From: Rhodobacteraceae bacterium XHP0102
Lineage (GTDB): Bacteria; Pseudomonadota; Alphaproteobacteria; Rhodobacterales; Rhodobacteraceae
Assembly (NCBI GenBank): GCA_025751475.1
Contig: JAOWLD010000001.1
Coordinates: 496,001 to 560,000, forward strand
Length of the DNA stretch: 64,000 nt
Direction: 5' to 3'
Below the pieces are notes generated by a model, which searched no databases, was not told the origin of the DNA, and was given only the letters and a program-made list of their open reading frames with translations. Shown piece by piece: positions 36,233-45,578 of this stretch. Each line of letters starts with the position of its first letter. Within the stretch, counting starts at the first letter, position 1. The translations under genes were made by a program, and so were the position numbers.

Positions 36233-37908
36233 GCGATCGAAACAGGCTGATCTATCTCCCTCTCGGTGGGGCAGGCGAGATTGGAATGAACGCCTATGTC
36301 TATGGTGTCGGTGACCAAGGCGCGGAGCGTTTGATCCTGGTCGATTGCGGGGTGAGTTTTCCAGATATGGACGGCCAACCTGGTGTTGATCTGATCCTGC
36401 CTGATATTGCATGGCTGGAAGAACGCGCAGATCGCCTAGAGGGGATTTTCATCACCCACGCCCATGAAGACCACGTGGGGGCCTTGGGGCATCTTTGGGG
36501 CCGCTTGCGCGCGCCCGTTTTTGCGCGGAATTTCACCGCCATTCATGCCCGCCGCAAATTGGAAGAAGCGGGGCATGATCCCGATGTGACGCGCGTGGTC
36601 GGCGCCTATCCCGAAGTGGTCGAAGCAGGGCCGTTCAAAGTGCAATTTGCGCCTGTCTCACATTCCATCCCCGAAAGCGCGGGTCTTGTCATCGACACCG
36701 AACATGGCCGTGTGATCCATTCAGGCGATTTCAAGATCGACACCAACCCGATGGTGGGTGAACCCTTTGACGAGGGGATGTGGCGCGAAATCGCGGAACA
36801 AGGGGTCTTGGCCTATATTTGTGACAGCACCAATGTGTTTTCCCGCCACGAAGGGCGCAGCGAAAGCCAGCTGCCCGAACCGATCACCGCGCTGATTGCG
36901 CGCGCGCGGGGCATGATGGTGGCAACAACCTTTGCCTCCAATGTCGCGCGGGTCAAAACCTTGGCAGATGCGGCCGTGGCCAATGGCCGTTCCGTCTGTC
37001 TTTTGGGACGCGCGATGCAGCGCATGATCCGCGCCTCGGTCGAGGCGGGCGTGCTGACAGATTTTCCCTCGACTGTCTCGGTTGATGAGGCGCGCGATAT
37101 CCCGCGTGAAAATCTGATGCTCATTGTCACGGGCAGTCAGGGGGAGCGGCGGGCAGCTTCAGCGGCCCTGTCGCGCGGCTCTTATTTGGGGATGGAGTTG
37201 AAAGAGGGCGATATGTTCTTGTTCTCCTCCAAAACCATCCCAGGCAATGAGGTTTCTGTGGGGCGTATCCAAAACGCGCTCGCAGAAATCGGGGTGGAGA
37301 TTGTGGACGAACAATCAGGCTTTTTCCATGTGTCGGGCCATGCCAACCGCCCTGATTTGGAGAAGATGCATGACATCCTGCGCCCTCGCATCTTGGTGCC
37401 CAATCATGGCGAATTCCGCCATTTGCGCGAACACGCGCGGCTTGCGATGGAAAAGGGGATGCTCGGCCTTGTTGCGCCCAATGGCACGATGTTGGAATTG
37501 TCAGGCAATGCGCCCGCCGCGGTCGAATATGTCGAGGTTGCGCGCGATTACCTAGATGGCAGCACGCGTGTTGGGGCCTTTGATGGGGTGATCCGAGATC
37601 GCATGAAATTGGCTTTGAACGGCCTCGTGATTGCCGCGCTGATCGTGGATGAAGACGACAGCTTGATCGAAGATGCATGGGTTGAGTTGCGCGGCCTGCC
37701 AGATCATCTGCGCAACGGTCATGGCAGCCTCACCGAATTGCTCGAGGATGAATTGGCGGAGTTGCTGCCACGCTTGGACCGCAAGATCACCCGAGATGAC
37801 GACAAGATCGAGGAGGCGGTGCGCCGCGCCATCCGTCAATCCGTGCAAACCGAAATTGGCAAAAAGCCCGAGGTGAGCGTGATTATCAGCCGCCTTGTTG
37901 CGGAATAA
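36229..37908 (+). CDS. rnj: ribonuclease J
   Basis: A 559-residue metallo-beta-lactamase/beta-CASP nuclease combining endonuclease and 5'-3' exonuclease action in mRNA decay and rRNA maturation. The zinc motif HAHEDH is at 77-82, HSGDFKID supplies another ligand, and ARGMMVATTFASNVARV and SGHANRPDLEKM belong to the beta-CASP part. The C-terminal domain is complete. It is the last gene of the nuoA-birA-coaX-rnj series and ends at a strong terminator. Confidence 0.95.
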   Translation: MSDRNRLIYLPLGGAGEIGMNAYVYGVGDQGAERLILVDCGVSFPDMDGQPGVDLILPDIAWLEERADRLEGIFITHAHEDHVGALGHLWGRLRAPVFARNFTAIHARRKLEEAGHDPDVTRVVGAYPEVVEAGPFKVQFAPVSHSIPESAGLVIDTEHGRVIHSGDFKIDTNPMVGEPFDEGMWREIAEQGVLAYICDSTNVFSRHEGRSESQLPEPITALIARARGMMVATTFASNVARVKTLADAAVANGRSVCLLGRAMQRMIRASVEAGVLTDFPSTVSVDEARDIPRENLMLIVTGSQGERRAASAALSRGSYLGMELKEGDMFLFSSKTIPGNEVSVGRIQNALAEIGVEIVDEQSGFFHVSGHANRPDLEKMHDILRPRILVPNHGEFRHLREHARLAMEKGMLGLVAPNGTMLELSGNAPAAVEYVEVARDYLDGSTRVGAFDGVIRDRMKLALNGLVIAALIVDEDDSLIEDAWVELRGLPDHLRNGHGSLTELLEDELAELLPRLDRKITRDDDKIEEAVRRAIRQSVQTEIGKKPEVSVIISRLVAE

Positions 37909-37909
37909 A

Positions 37910-37935
37910 AAAGCGCCCCAAATTTGGGGCGCTTT
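37910..37935. terminator. bidirectional terminator between rnj and the helicase gene
   Basis: A perfect 26-bp palindrome with arms AAAGCGCCCC / GGGGCGCTTT around AAATTT. It is flanked by an A-run on the left and TTTCTTTT on the right, so it works as an intrinsic terminator on both strands for the convergent rnj and helicase genes. Confidence 0.93.
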
Positions 37936-37938
37936 CTT

Positions 37939-39606
37939 TTAATCTTCTGATATCGCCTCGGCGAGGGGCTCGGCCTTGGGCGCTGCTTTTGGCTTGCGCG
38001 GGCTGCGCTTGCGCTTTGGCTTTGTGGCCTCCTCAGCTGTCGCGACAGGTGTCTCAGGTTCTGGCGTCTGAGATTGACCGTCCTCATCCTCTCCCTCAGT
38101 GGGGACATAGCTGCTGTTTGGCCCGCGCCGTTCCTCAAAGCTCAGTGCGATAAAACTCGGCATATGCTCCCCCATGCCCACAATACGACCTCCGCCATTT
38201 TGGTGGCCGCGATTGCGTCCGCCGCGCTCGTTGCGTTCTGACTTGCGCTCGGCAGGTCGCGCGCCTTCGGCGTTTTGGGGTGCGGTGGTCTCCTTGGTGG
38301 TTTCCTCGGGGGCCTCTTTGGGGGCTTCGGTCTTTGCCGCGCCGCGTTCATCCGCATCTTGCGATCTGCGGCGGCCACGCCCGCCACGGCTGCGGCGGGG
38401 TTTGTCGGTGTCTTCGGTGGTCTCGGATGCCTCTTTGGGCTTTTCCGCGCCAGATGGGGACCAAGGCAGGTCCCCTGCGGGAATGGGCTTGCCGATCAAA
38501 GCCTCAATGGCCGCGAGGTATTTTTCGTCAAAAGGCACGGCAATTGTGATCGCGCGCCCTTTGCGCCCTGCGCGGCCCGTACGGCCAATGCGATGCACGT
38601 AATCTTCTGCGTGCGAAGGCACATCATAATTAAACACATGGCTCACGCTTGGCACATCCAGCCCGCGGGCGGCGACATCCGAGGCCACAAGAAAGCGCAA
38701 TTTCCCCTCGCGAAAGCTGTACAAGGTGCGGGTGCGGTGCGACTGGTCCAAATCGCCGTGAATGGGCGCAGCATCCAACCCGTGCTTTTGCAGTGATTTT
38801 GCAACGATATCCACATCCACCTTACGGTTGCAGAAGATGATCGCATTGGTGCAGCTTTCACCCTCCGCTTCAATCGCGGCGCGCAGCATATGGCGCTTTT
38901 CCTTGGCACTGGTGTCGCGGCGGGTGGGTTTGAATGCATACAACGCCTGCGTGATTGTATCCGATGTGGTCGATTGCCGTGCCACCTCGATCCGCGCGGG
39001 GTTTGACAAAAAGGTCGAGGTGATCCGCTCAATCTCAGGGGCCATGGTGGCGGAGAAAAAGAAGGTCTGCCGCGTAAAGGGTGTCAGGCTAAAAATCCGC
39101 TCGATATCGGGGATGAACCCCATATCCAGCATCCGATCCGCCTCATCGACAACCATGATTTGCACGCCTGTCAACAACAGCTTGCCGCGCTCGAAATGAT
39201 CCAAGAGGCGGCCTGGGGTTGCGATCAACACATCGACCCCGCGGTCAATCAGCAAGTCTTGCTCCTTGAAGCTGACCCCGCCGATCAACAGCGCCTTGGT
39301 CAGTTTCAAATGTTTCGTGTAGGTGTCAAAGTTTTCTGCCACCTGTGCCGCCAATTCGCGGGTCGGACACAGCACAAGGCTGCGTGGCATCCGTGCCCGC
39401 GCGCGGCCACGGGCCAAAAGCGTGATCATTGGCAAAGTGAAACTTGCCGTTTTCCCTGTGCCTGTTTGGGCAATCCCAAGAACATCGCGCCCTTCTAGGG
39501 CGGGGGGGATAGCGCCAGCTTGGATCGGGGTAGGGGTTTCATATCCTGCTTCGGATATGGCCTTGAGAACCTTAGGGTTAAGGTTGAGATCGCTGAATTT
39601 CGTCAT
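37939..39606 (-). CDS. DEAD-box RNA helicase (RhlE-like)
   Basis: A 555-residue ATP-dependent RNA helicase. The core contains the Q-motif region (YETPTPIQAGAIP), Walker A AQTGTGKT (46-53), PTRELAAQV, the DEAD box VDEADRMLDMGF (154-157), SAT, and HRIGRTGRAGR. After about residue 400 there is a long charged, low-complexity tail with RRSRGGRGRRR and KRKRSPRKPKAAPKAEP runs, probably binding RNA nonspecifically. It resembles RhlE-type helicases of ribosome assembly and cold adaptation; the exact subgroup is not certain. Confidence 0.93.
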   Translation of the reverse strand: MTKFSDLNLNPKVLKAISEAGYETPTPIQAGAIPPALEGRDVLGIAQTGTGKTASFTLPMITLLARGRARARMPRSLVLCPTRELAAQVAENFDTYTKHLKLTKALLIGGVSFKEQDLLIDRGVDVLIATPGRLLDHFERGKLLLTGVQIMVVDEADRMLDMGFIPDIERIFSLTPFTRQTFFFSATMAPEIERITSTFLSNPARIEVARQSTTSDTITQALYAFKPTRRDTSAKEKRHMLRAAIEAEGESCTNAIIFCNRKVDVDIVAKSLQKHGLDAAPIHGDLDQSHRTRTLYSFREGKLRFLVASDVAARGLDVPSVSHVFNYDVPSHAEDYVHRIGRTGRAGRKGRAITIAVPFDEKYLAAIEALIGKPIPAGDLPWSPSGAEKPKEASETTEDTDKPRRSRGGRGRRRSQDADERGAAKTEAPKEAPEETTKETTAPQNAEGARPAERKSERNERGGRNRGHQNGGGRIVGMGEHMPSFIALSFEERRGPNSSYVPTEGEDEDGQSQTPEPETPVATAEEATKPKRKRSPRKPKAAPKAEPLAEAISED

Positions 39607-39747
39607 ATACGTCCGTTCTTGCCAGTTTCATACCAGCGTCAATGAAGGAGCGCATATCCTCGCGCGCTCCGCGGCGTGATCCCCAGCCAGATTGCCGAGA
39701 ATGGATCAGCGTTTAACCGAAAGTTGCGCAAGGGTCAAACGGGGTGT

Positions 39748-41367
39748 TTAAACCATCAATTCCTTGGTCGCGGAGAGCTGCACATCAGGATAGTCGCGCG
39801 CCACGCGGTCAATGTCCCATTGCAGGCGGGTCAAATAGACGGGATCGCCGTCATTGTCTTCGGCCATATGTTGCTTGTTGGCGGCAGCGAAGGCCTCGAT
39901 CTTATCGCGCGGCCCATGCACCCAGCGGGCGGAGGTGAATTGGCTTGCATCAAACCGCACAGGCAGGCCGTATTCCAATTCGATGCGGCTGGCCAAGACC
40001 TCGAATTGCAGGGCACCAACGACACCCACGATAAAGCCTGATCCCATAACAGGCTTAAAGATTTTTGCAGCCCCTTCTTCGGCGAATTGCATCAGGGCTT
40101 TTTCAAGGTGCTTTGCCTTCATCGGGTCGCCTGCGCGCGCCACTTGAAGCAATTCAGGCGCGAAACTGGGGATGCCCGTAAAGCGCAGCGCCTCGCCCTC
40201 GGTCAAGGCATCCCCGATGCGCAATTGCCCGTGGTTGGGAATGCCGATGATGTCGCCTGCCCATGCCTCTTCGGCCAATTCACGGTCAGCGGCGAGGAAC
40301 AGCACAGGGTTGGATACGGCCATCGCCTTTTTGCTGCGCACATGGTGCAATTTCATGCCGCGTTCAAAATGGCCAGAGGCCAAACGGATAAAGGCCACGC
40401 GGTCGCGGTGCTTGGGGTCCATGTTTGCCTGCACTTTGAAGACAAAGCCAGTCACCTTGCCCTCCTCGGGCGCAATCTCGCGCGGATCGGCGGTTTGCAC
40501 CTGAGGGGCGGGGCCAAACTCGGCAATCCCTTCCATCAATTCGCGCACCCCAAAAGAGTTGATCGCAGAGCCAAACCAAATCGGCGTCATCGCACCTGCA
40601 AGGAAGGTGTCATGATCAAAGACAGGCAGAAGTTCGCGGGCCATCTCAACCTCTTCGCGCAGCTTGGCAAGCTGTGCTTCGGGGATGTGATCGGCCAGTT
40701 TTGGGTCGTCCAGCCCGCGCATTTTGACCGTTTCCGCCACGCGGTTGCGATCGGCGCGGTCCATCAGTTCAAGACGGTCATGGATCAGGTCGTAGCATCC
40801 CAAGAAATCGCGCCCCATTCCGATGGGCCAACTGGCAGGTGCGACATCAATGGCAAGGTTTTCTTGAATCTCGTCAATGATTTCAAACGTGTCTCGGCTT
40901 TCGCGGTCCATCTTGTTGCAAAAGGTCAGGATCGGCAAATCGCGCAAGCGGCAGACTTCGAACAATTTTTGCGTCTGGCTTTCCACGCCCTTGGCCCCAT
41001 CAATCACCATGATGGCGGCATCCACCGCCGTGAGGGTGCGGTAGGTATCTTCGGAGAAATCGCTGTGACCTGGGGTGTCGACAAGGTTAAAGCGGAATTC
41101 GCGGTAATCAAAGGACATGGCCGAGGCCGAGACCGAGATGCCGCGATCCTGCTCCATCTTCATAAAGTCCGAGCGCGTGCGCCGCGCCTCGCCTTTGGCG
41201 CGCACCTGACCCGCCATTTGGATGGCGCCGCCGTAGAGCAGAAATTTTTCTGTCAGGGTGGTTTTGCCCGCATCAGGATGCGAGATGATGGCAAATGTGC
41301 GCCGCCGTCCAATTTCGGGCGGCAGGGGGGGGCGGTTTGATGAGATCTGCGGTGCATTATCGGACAT
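39748..41367 (-). CDS. prfC: peptide chain release factor 3
   Basis: A 539-residue GTPase that removes RF1/RF2 from the ribosome after termination. The P-loop is SHPDAGKTTLTEK (29-41), switch regions include DRGISVSASAMSF and VDTPGHSDFSEDTYRTL, and the NKMD-type motif is TFCNKMDRE. The C-terminal domains 2 and 3 (MGSGFIVGVVGALQFEVL) match RF3 and not EF-G or LepA. Length is typical. Confidence 0.97.
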   Translation of the reverse strand: MSDNAPQISSNRPPLPPEIGRRRTFAIISHPDAGKTTLTEKFLLYGGAIQMAGQVRAKGEARRTRSDFMKMEQDRGISVSASAMSFDYREFRFNLVDTPGHSDFSEDTYRTLTAVDAAIMVIDGAKGVESQTQKLFEVCRLRDLPILTFCNKMDRESRDTFEIIDEIQENLAIDVAPASWPIGMGRDFLGCYDLIHDRLELMDRADRNRVAETVKMRGLDDPKLADHIPEAQLAKLREEVEMARELLPVFDHDTFLAGAMTPIWFGSAINSFGVRELMEGIAEFGPAPQVQTADPREIAPEEGKVTGFVFKVQANMDPKHRDRVAFIRLASGHFERGMKLHHVRSKKAMAVSNPVLFLAADRELAEEAWAGDIIGIPNHGQLRIGDALTEGEALRFTGIPSFAPELLQVARAGDPMKAKHLEKALMQFAEEGAAKIFKPVMGSGFIVGVVGALQFEVLASRIELEYGLPVRFDASQFTSARWVHGPRDKIEAFAAANKQHMAEDNDGDPVYLTRLQWDIDRVARDYPDVQLSATKELMV

Positions 41368-41409
41368 GGGGCGCGGTATATGAGGCTTGTGATCCTTTGG
41401 AAAGGGGGA

Positions 41410-42429
41410 TCAGTCCTGCACGGGCTTTCGCCCCCCCAAAGACGCATTTTGAAGTGCGGTTGCAGGGTCTTGACCTGATTTGCGCAAGGCGCTGGGGTCC
41501 AGTTCCAACGCGGCGCGCGCTTCGGGGCTGAAATCGGGATCGGTCGCGGTTGATATGCCATTGGGCAAAATGGGCCGCGTTTGTCCTGTCACCATCAGGC
41601 TTTCGACCGCGATGCCTTCGGCGTAAATGATTTCATGACGGTCGAGCAGGATGTGAAACCCGTCAAAAAACCCACCGCCCTTGCGGATGATCGTGGTGCC
41701 GTTGATCAGATGCGCCGCCTTGACCATCACCTGTGCGCGGCCAGCCTCCAACACATCCGTGCGCTGCCAAAGGAAAAGACGATGATTGGGCATCAGGACA
41801 AGGTCGCGCGCCGCGTTTAACGCACCTTGGCGGATCAAGACAGGGGCCGTGCTGCCCGTGCCGCGCAACACTGTGCGGCCAATCCATCGGATGGGTTGGG
41901 CCCCGTTGTCGCGGGTCAGAAGCACATCCCCGACCTGTAGCGCCTCGACTGGTGTCTGGGCGCCCGATGCCAGCGTGATCTGCGTGCCAGAAAGAAAAGA
42001 AATGCAGGCAATATCGGCAAATCGCAACGTGGCGGTTTCCGCCTCCGTGCCGACCAATTCGTAATCTTCGCCAGATTTCAGGGTGCAGAGCGGCAAGATA
42101 TAATGGGCGGGCTGCCCTGCGGGCCAGATGGTCAGTGTCAAAACCTCGGCCAAGGTGCCATCAGGCGTCATCAATTGGTGGCAGGCCTCAATCGTCAGCG
42201 GGTCGCCTGCCCGTCCCAATTGGCTGCCCTCGGCCACGACTTGTGCGCCATCCACCGTGTCGCGCATTGCCAAGGTCAGGGGTGTTGCACCTGTGCGAAA
42301 GCGATAGATATCGCCCGCTTCGACCTCGTCAAAGGTTCCAAGCGCGTCTCCCTCATTGGCACCACGGTCTACGCAAAACTGCGTGGCGGGATAGACATCG
42401 AATCTTAACTGTGCGGGTAAGCTGGCCAT
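41410..42429 (-). CDS. Hint-domain protein (Hint_2 type)
   Basis: A 339-residue protein with an N-terminal beta-rich region (1-140) followed by a Hint-type autoprocessing domain (about 142-280). FLSGTQITLASGAQTPVEALQVGDVLLTRDNGAQPIRWIG matches the Hint start, and LMPNHRLFL and DGFHILLDRHEIIYAEG match its later blocks. The usual first-position Cys of CFxxGT is replaced by Ser144 here, with Cys142 two residues earlier. Many such proteins in Rhodobacterales are annotated only as Hint-domain proteins. GGAGGGTGAT before ATG 42429 sets the start. Function unknown. Confidence 0.85.
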   Translation of the reverse strand: MASLPAQLRFDVYPATQFCVDRGANEGDALGTFDEVEAGDIYRFRTGATPLTLAMRDTVDGAQVVAEGSQLGRAGDPLTIEACHQLMTPDGTLAEVLTLTIWPAGQPAHYILPLCTLKSGEDYELVGTEAETATLRFADIACISFLSGTQITLASGAQTPVEALQVGDVLLTRDNGAQPIRWIGRTVLRGTGSTAPVLIRQGALNAARDLVLMPNHRLFLWQRTDVLEAGRAQVMVKAAHLINGTTIIRKGGGFFDGFHILLDRHEIIYAEGIAVESLMVTGQTRPILPNGISTATDPDFSPEARAALELDPSALRKSGQDPATALQNASLGGRKPVQD

Positions 42430-42599
42430 ATCACCCTCCGTCACCCTCAATAGGAAGGGGACAGGGTTCGGTCAAGCGGCGCCTGCGCGAAAGGTAAAAT
42501 CACCCTTAGGACTGGAATTGCCCGTGCCCTGCGCCTAGTTTGCCCAAGATCACACGCAGTGCCATATGGTGCTGCGCCAAAACGGTAAGGGAAGACAGG

Positions 42600-43379
42600 A
42601 TGGATTTGGGTATCAAAGGAAAACGCGCCTTGGTCTGCGCATCGTCTAAGGGCTTGGGGCGCGGCTGCGCCGAAGCCTTGGCTGAAGCGGGGGTTGATCT
42701 GGTGCTCAATGCGCGCGGCGCAGAGGCGCTTGAGGCGACAGCAGCGGATATTCGCCAGAAATACGGGGTGGCTGTCACCGCGATTGCAGGCGATATCACC
42801 GATGACGCCGCGCGCGCAGACGTGATCGAAGCGGCGGGTGCAATTGATATTCTGGTGACCAATGCGGGTGGCCCACCACCTGGGCTGTGGTCTGACTGGT
42901 CGCGCGAAGATTTTATCAAAGCGCTGGATGCCAATATGCTGACCCCCATCGCGCTGATGAAACATTATATGCCGCAGATGATGGCGCGCGCTTGGGGCCG
43001 TGTGGTGAACATCACCTCGCAATCGGTGAAAGCACCAATCCCGCAATTGGGTCTCTCAAATGCGGCACGGGCGGGGTTGACGGGCTATGTGGCAGGCACT
43101 GCGCGTCAGGTCGCCGCGCAAGGCGTGATCGTCAACAACCTGCTGCCCGGCATTCACGCAACCGATCGCGCCGTGGCGCTAGACGGGGGTGTGGCCGAAC
43201 GGGAAGGCATCAGCCTAGAGGAGGCACGGACGCGCCGATTTGCGACTATTCCCGTTGGCCGTTACGGCACGGCACAGGAATTTGGTGCAACCTGTGCTTT
43301 CCTGTGTTCGCAACACGTGGGCTTCATGGTGGGGCAGAATGTCCTTCTGGATGGGGGGCAAAACCCAATCACGATGTGA
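42600..43379 (+). CDS. SDR-family protein with altered catalytic motif
   Basis: A 259-residue SDR-fold protein. The cofactor loop is ASSKGLGRG (14-22), the NAG motif is TNAGG (87-91), and the C-terminal QNVLLDGGQ is typical of FabG-like enzymes. At the catalytic centre, Ser140 is present in NITS, but the expected YxxxK is SNAAR, giving Ser153 for Tyr and Arg157 for Lys. Divergent SDRs with an LSNxxR motif exist, so this is a subfamily feature rather than damage. Classical SDR reduction may not apply. ATG 42600 is preceded by AAGGGAAG. Confidence 0.82.
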   Translation: MDLGIKGKRALVCASSKGLGRGCAEALAEAGVDLVLNARGAEALEATAADIRQKYGVAVTAIAGDITDDAARADVIEAAGAIDILVTNAGGPPPGLWSDWSREDFIKALDANMLTPIALMKHYMPQMMARAWGRVVNITSQSVKAPIPQLGLSNAARAGLTGYVAGTARQVAAQGVIVNNLLPGIHATDRAVALDGGVAEREGISLEEARTRRFATIPVGRYGTAQEFGATCAFLCSQHVGFMVGQNVLLDGGQNPITM

Positions 43380-43454
43380 TTGCGATGCTTGAAAGGGGGG
43401 CTTGTGCCTGATAGCTGAACTTCTTGAGTGTTTTTATCAGGATGTAGCCCCCCA

Positions 43455-44543
43455 ATGCCCCAATCCCCGCGCCTTGAGGTCAGCAACCTGTCCTGCGTCT
43501 TTGACGGCGTGGCGGTTGTCCGCGATATCTCGCTGAATGTGGCTGCAGGTCAGATCATGTGTTTGCTTGGTCCATCGGGCTGTGGCAAATCCACCACCCT
43601 GCGTGTGGTTGCTGGCGTGGAGCGGCAGACCAGCGGCAAGGTGGTGCTCGATGGCGTTACCGTTTCAGATGCGGCGCTGCATCTGCCACCAGAGGCGCGT
43701 TCCGTTGGATTGATCTTTCAGGATTTTGCGCTGTTTCCTCATTTGAGCGTTGCGCAGAACATCGCATTTGGTTTGCAGGGGCGCGGTGCTGACGTAAGTG
43801 CAAGGGTTGATGAATTGCTCGCCCGTGTCGATCTCAAAGGGTATGGCGACAAGGGTGTTCATATGCTCTCGGGCGGGGAACAGCAGCGCGTGGCCTTGGC
43901 GCGTGCCTTGGCCCCGCGTCCCAAAGTGATGCTTATGGACGAGCCGTTTTCGGGGTTGGACAACCGTCTTCGCGATGGCATCCGCGATGAAACGCTTGAG
44001 CTGTTGAAGGAAGAAGGCACAGCGGTGGTCTTGGTCACGCATGAGCCTGAGGAGGCGATGCGCATGGCCGATCAAATTGCCCTGATGCGCAATGGTCAAA
44101 TTGTGCAACAAGGCGCGCCCTATAATATTTATAACGCCCCCGTGGATCAGGCGGCTGCGGCGTTTTTCTCGGATATCAACGTCATCTCGGGCTGCGTGCG
44201 CGGTGCGTTGACAGATACCGCCTTTGGTCAATTCTTGGCACCAGGCTTTGCCGATGGCACGGCGGTGGAGATTGTGTTTAGACCCCAGCACGTCAAAATA
44301 GATTTTGACCGTGGCGGACGTGGTCCCAATCCGACCGCCAGCGATGGCGTGCCCGCGCGCGCCATTGTGGAGCGCGCGCGTTTTATGGGGCACGAAAGCT
44401 TGGTCGAATTTCGCATGGAATTTAACGGTGATTTGATCCGCGCCACCGTGCCTGGCGTCTTCTTGCCCAAAAAAGGCACGCCGCTGTGGTTGAGTTTGCG
44501 GCGCGACAAGTGCTTTGTGTTTCGGGCCGCCGATATTGGCTGA
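43455..44543 (+). CDS. ABC transporter ATP-binding protein (FbpC/PotA-like), orphan
   Basis: A 362-residue ATPase of the iron(III)/spermidine/sulfate importer class. Walker A is GPSGCGKST (39-47), the Q-loop is in FQDFALFPHLSV, the signature LSGGEQQR is at 138-145, Walker B is VMLMDEP, and the H-loop is VTHEPEEA. A C-terminal TOBE-like regulatory region follows (about 240-360). No permease or binding protein gene is adjacent, so its partner must be encoded elsewhere. ATG 43455 is preferred; GTG 43428 is possible. Confidence 0.9.
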   Translation: MPQSPRLEVSNLSCVFDGVAVVRDISLNVAAGQIMCLLGPSGCGKSTTLRVVAGVERQTSGKVVLDGVTVSDAALHLPPEARSVGLIFQDFALFPHLSVAQNIAFGLQGRGADVSARVDELLARVDLKGYGDKGVHMLSGGEQQRVALARALAPRPKVMLMDEPFSGLDNRLRDGIRDETLELLKEEGTAVVLVTHEPEEAMRMADQIALMRNGQIVQQGAPYNIYNAPVDQAAAAFFSDINVISGCVRGALTDTAFGQFLAPGFADGTAVEIVFRPQHVKIDFDRGGRGPNPTASDGVPARAIVERARFMGHESLVEFRMEFNGDLIRATVPGVFLPKKGTPLWLSLRRDKCFVFRAADIG

Positions 44544-44744
44544 GGCGGATCAATTCTGAGGCATTGACGCAGTTTTCATCTTGTCTAGGGCGTTTTGCCC
44601 CTTGCAGGCGGCGCTGGATTTGGCGACATTCGGAAAGGCTTGATGGCCGCACCTGATCACAGGGTCGGCCCCTGAAGCTTCGATATAAATGCGGCGCGAC
44701 TGGTTTGGATATCCCAACAGATCGTGTTGAAATGGGAGAGCGAG

Positions 44745-44966
44745 ATGTTCAACAATATTGGTCCAGCGGGTCTTTTGCTGATCGCCGTTGTGGTTCTGGT
44801 GCTGTTCGGGCGCGGTAAGATCGCGGGTCTGATGGGCGAAGTTGGCAAGGGGATCACGGCGTTTAAGCGGGGCGTGAAAGACAGCACCGAAGAGCTTGAG
44901 AACAAAGCCGCGGACGGCGATGATGCCCGTGATGTCACCCCTGAAAAAGAGCGTGACAAGGCCTAA
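44745..44966 (+). CDS. tatA: twin-arginine translocase subunit TatA
   Basis: A 73-residue protein with the TatA plan: an N-terminal membrane helix ([16 protein letters not shown]), the FG hinge, an amphipathic helix ([19 protein letters not shown]), and a short acidic tail. TatA forms the pore for folded twin-arginine substrates. GGGAG lies 6 nt before ATG 44745. First gene of tatABC. Confidence 0.96.
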   Translation: MFNNIGPAGLLLIAVVVLVLFGRGKIAGLMGEVGKGITAFKRGVKDSTEELENKAADGDDARDVTPEKERDKA

Positions 44967-45008
44967 GGGCCGCTGATCGCATCAGGTTTTCAACAAAAAG
45001 GGTGTGCC

Positions 45009-45578
45009 ATGCCTGATATCGGGTGGATGGAATTGATGGTGATCGGCATTGTTGCCTTGATCGTTGTCGGGCCGAAAGACCTGCCCGTTATGTTCCGCAA
45101 GGCTGGTATGTTCGTGGGTCGCATCAAGGGTATGGCGCGTGAATTCAGTTCGGCGATGAACGAAGCCGCGGATCAATCTGGGATGCGGGAAATGAACCGC
45201 GAGATGAAGGCGCTGACCAACCCGCGCCAATACGGGTTGGATAAGCTCAAGTCATCCTTGAACGCTGATTTGGATTTGGACGCAGATTTCAACAGTGATA
45301 CCCCCCTGAAAACAGGAAATCAGGGCAAGCCCGCACAAGGAAACCCCACGCAAGCGCCCGCGCCTGCGGTTAAGGCCAGCACAACCAAAGCAAAGACCGA
45401 GGCCACCTCGACAACGCCCCAAGCGGAACCTGTGGCAAAGCGCCCAACATCGCGAAAAACCGCAAAGCCTGCGGCGGCTGCAAAACCTGCCTCTGCTTCT
45501 GCCTCTGCCGCCACCAAGGCAGAAGCCCCCAAAAAGCCTGCCTCAAAACCCCGTGCCAAAAAGGCGGATGAGGCATGA
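45009..45578 (+). CDS. tatB: twin-arginine translocase subunit TatB with AKP-rich tail
   Basis: A 189-residue receptor-complex subunit. The N-terminus [26 protein letters not shown] is diagnostic for TatB (conserved Glu in the helix and GPKDLP hinge). A long amphipathic helix ([26 protein letters not shown]) follows. From about residue 105 the tail is Ala/Lys/Pro/Thr-rich and probably disordered, compositionally like the tails of NuoE and the 21173 protein. It overlaps tatC by ATGA. Confidence 0.95.
   Translation: MPDIGWMELMVIGIVALIVVGPKDLPVMFRKAGMFVGRIKGMAREFSSAMNEAADQSGMREMNREMKALTNPRQYGLDKLKSSLNADLDLDADFNSDTPLKTGNQGKPAQGNPTQAPAPAVKASTTKAKTEATSTTPQAEPVAKRPTSRKTAKPAAAAKPASASASAATKAEAPKKPASKPRAKKADEA

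Noticed and set aside
40087-41340. A 417-codon plus-strand open frame
   Set aside because: It lies wholly antisense to prfC, whose motifs are complete. The translation has no family features and reflects third-position GC bias.
43407-43441. CCTGATA / TATCAGG inverted repeat before the ABC ATPase as a terminator
   Set aside because: The loop is 21 nt and the stem is AT-rich with no following U-tract, so it is too weak to call.
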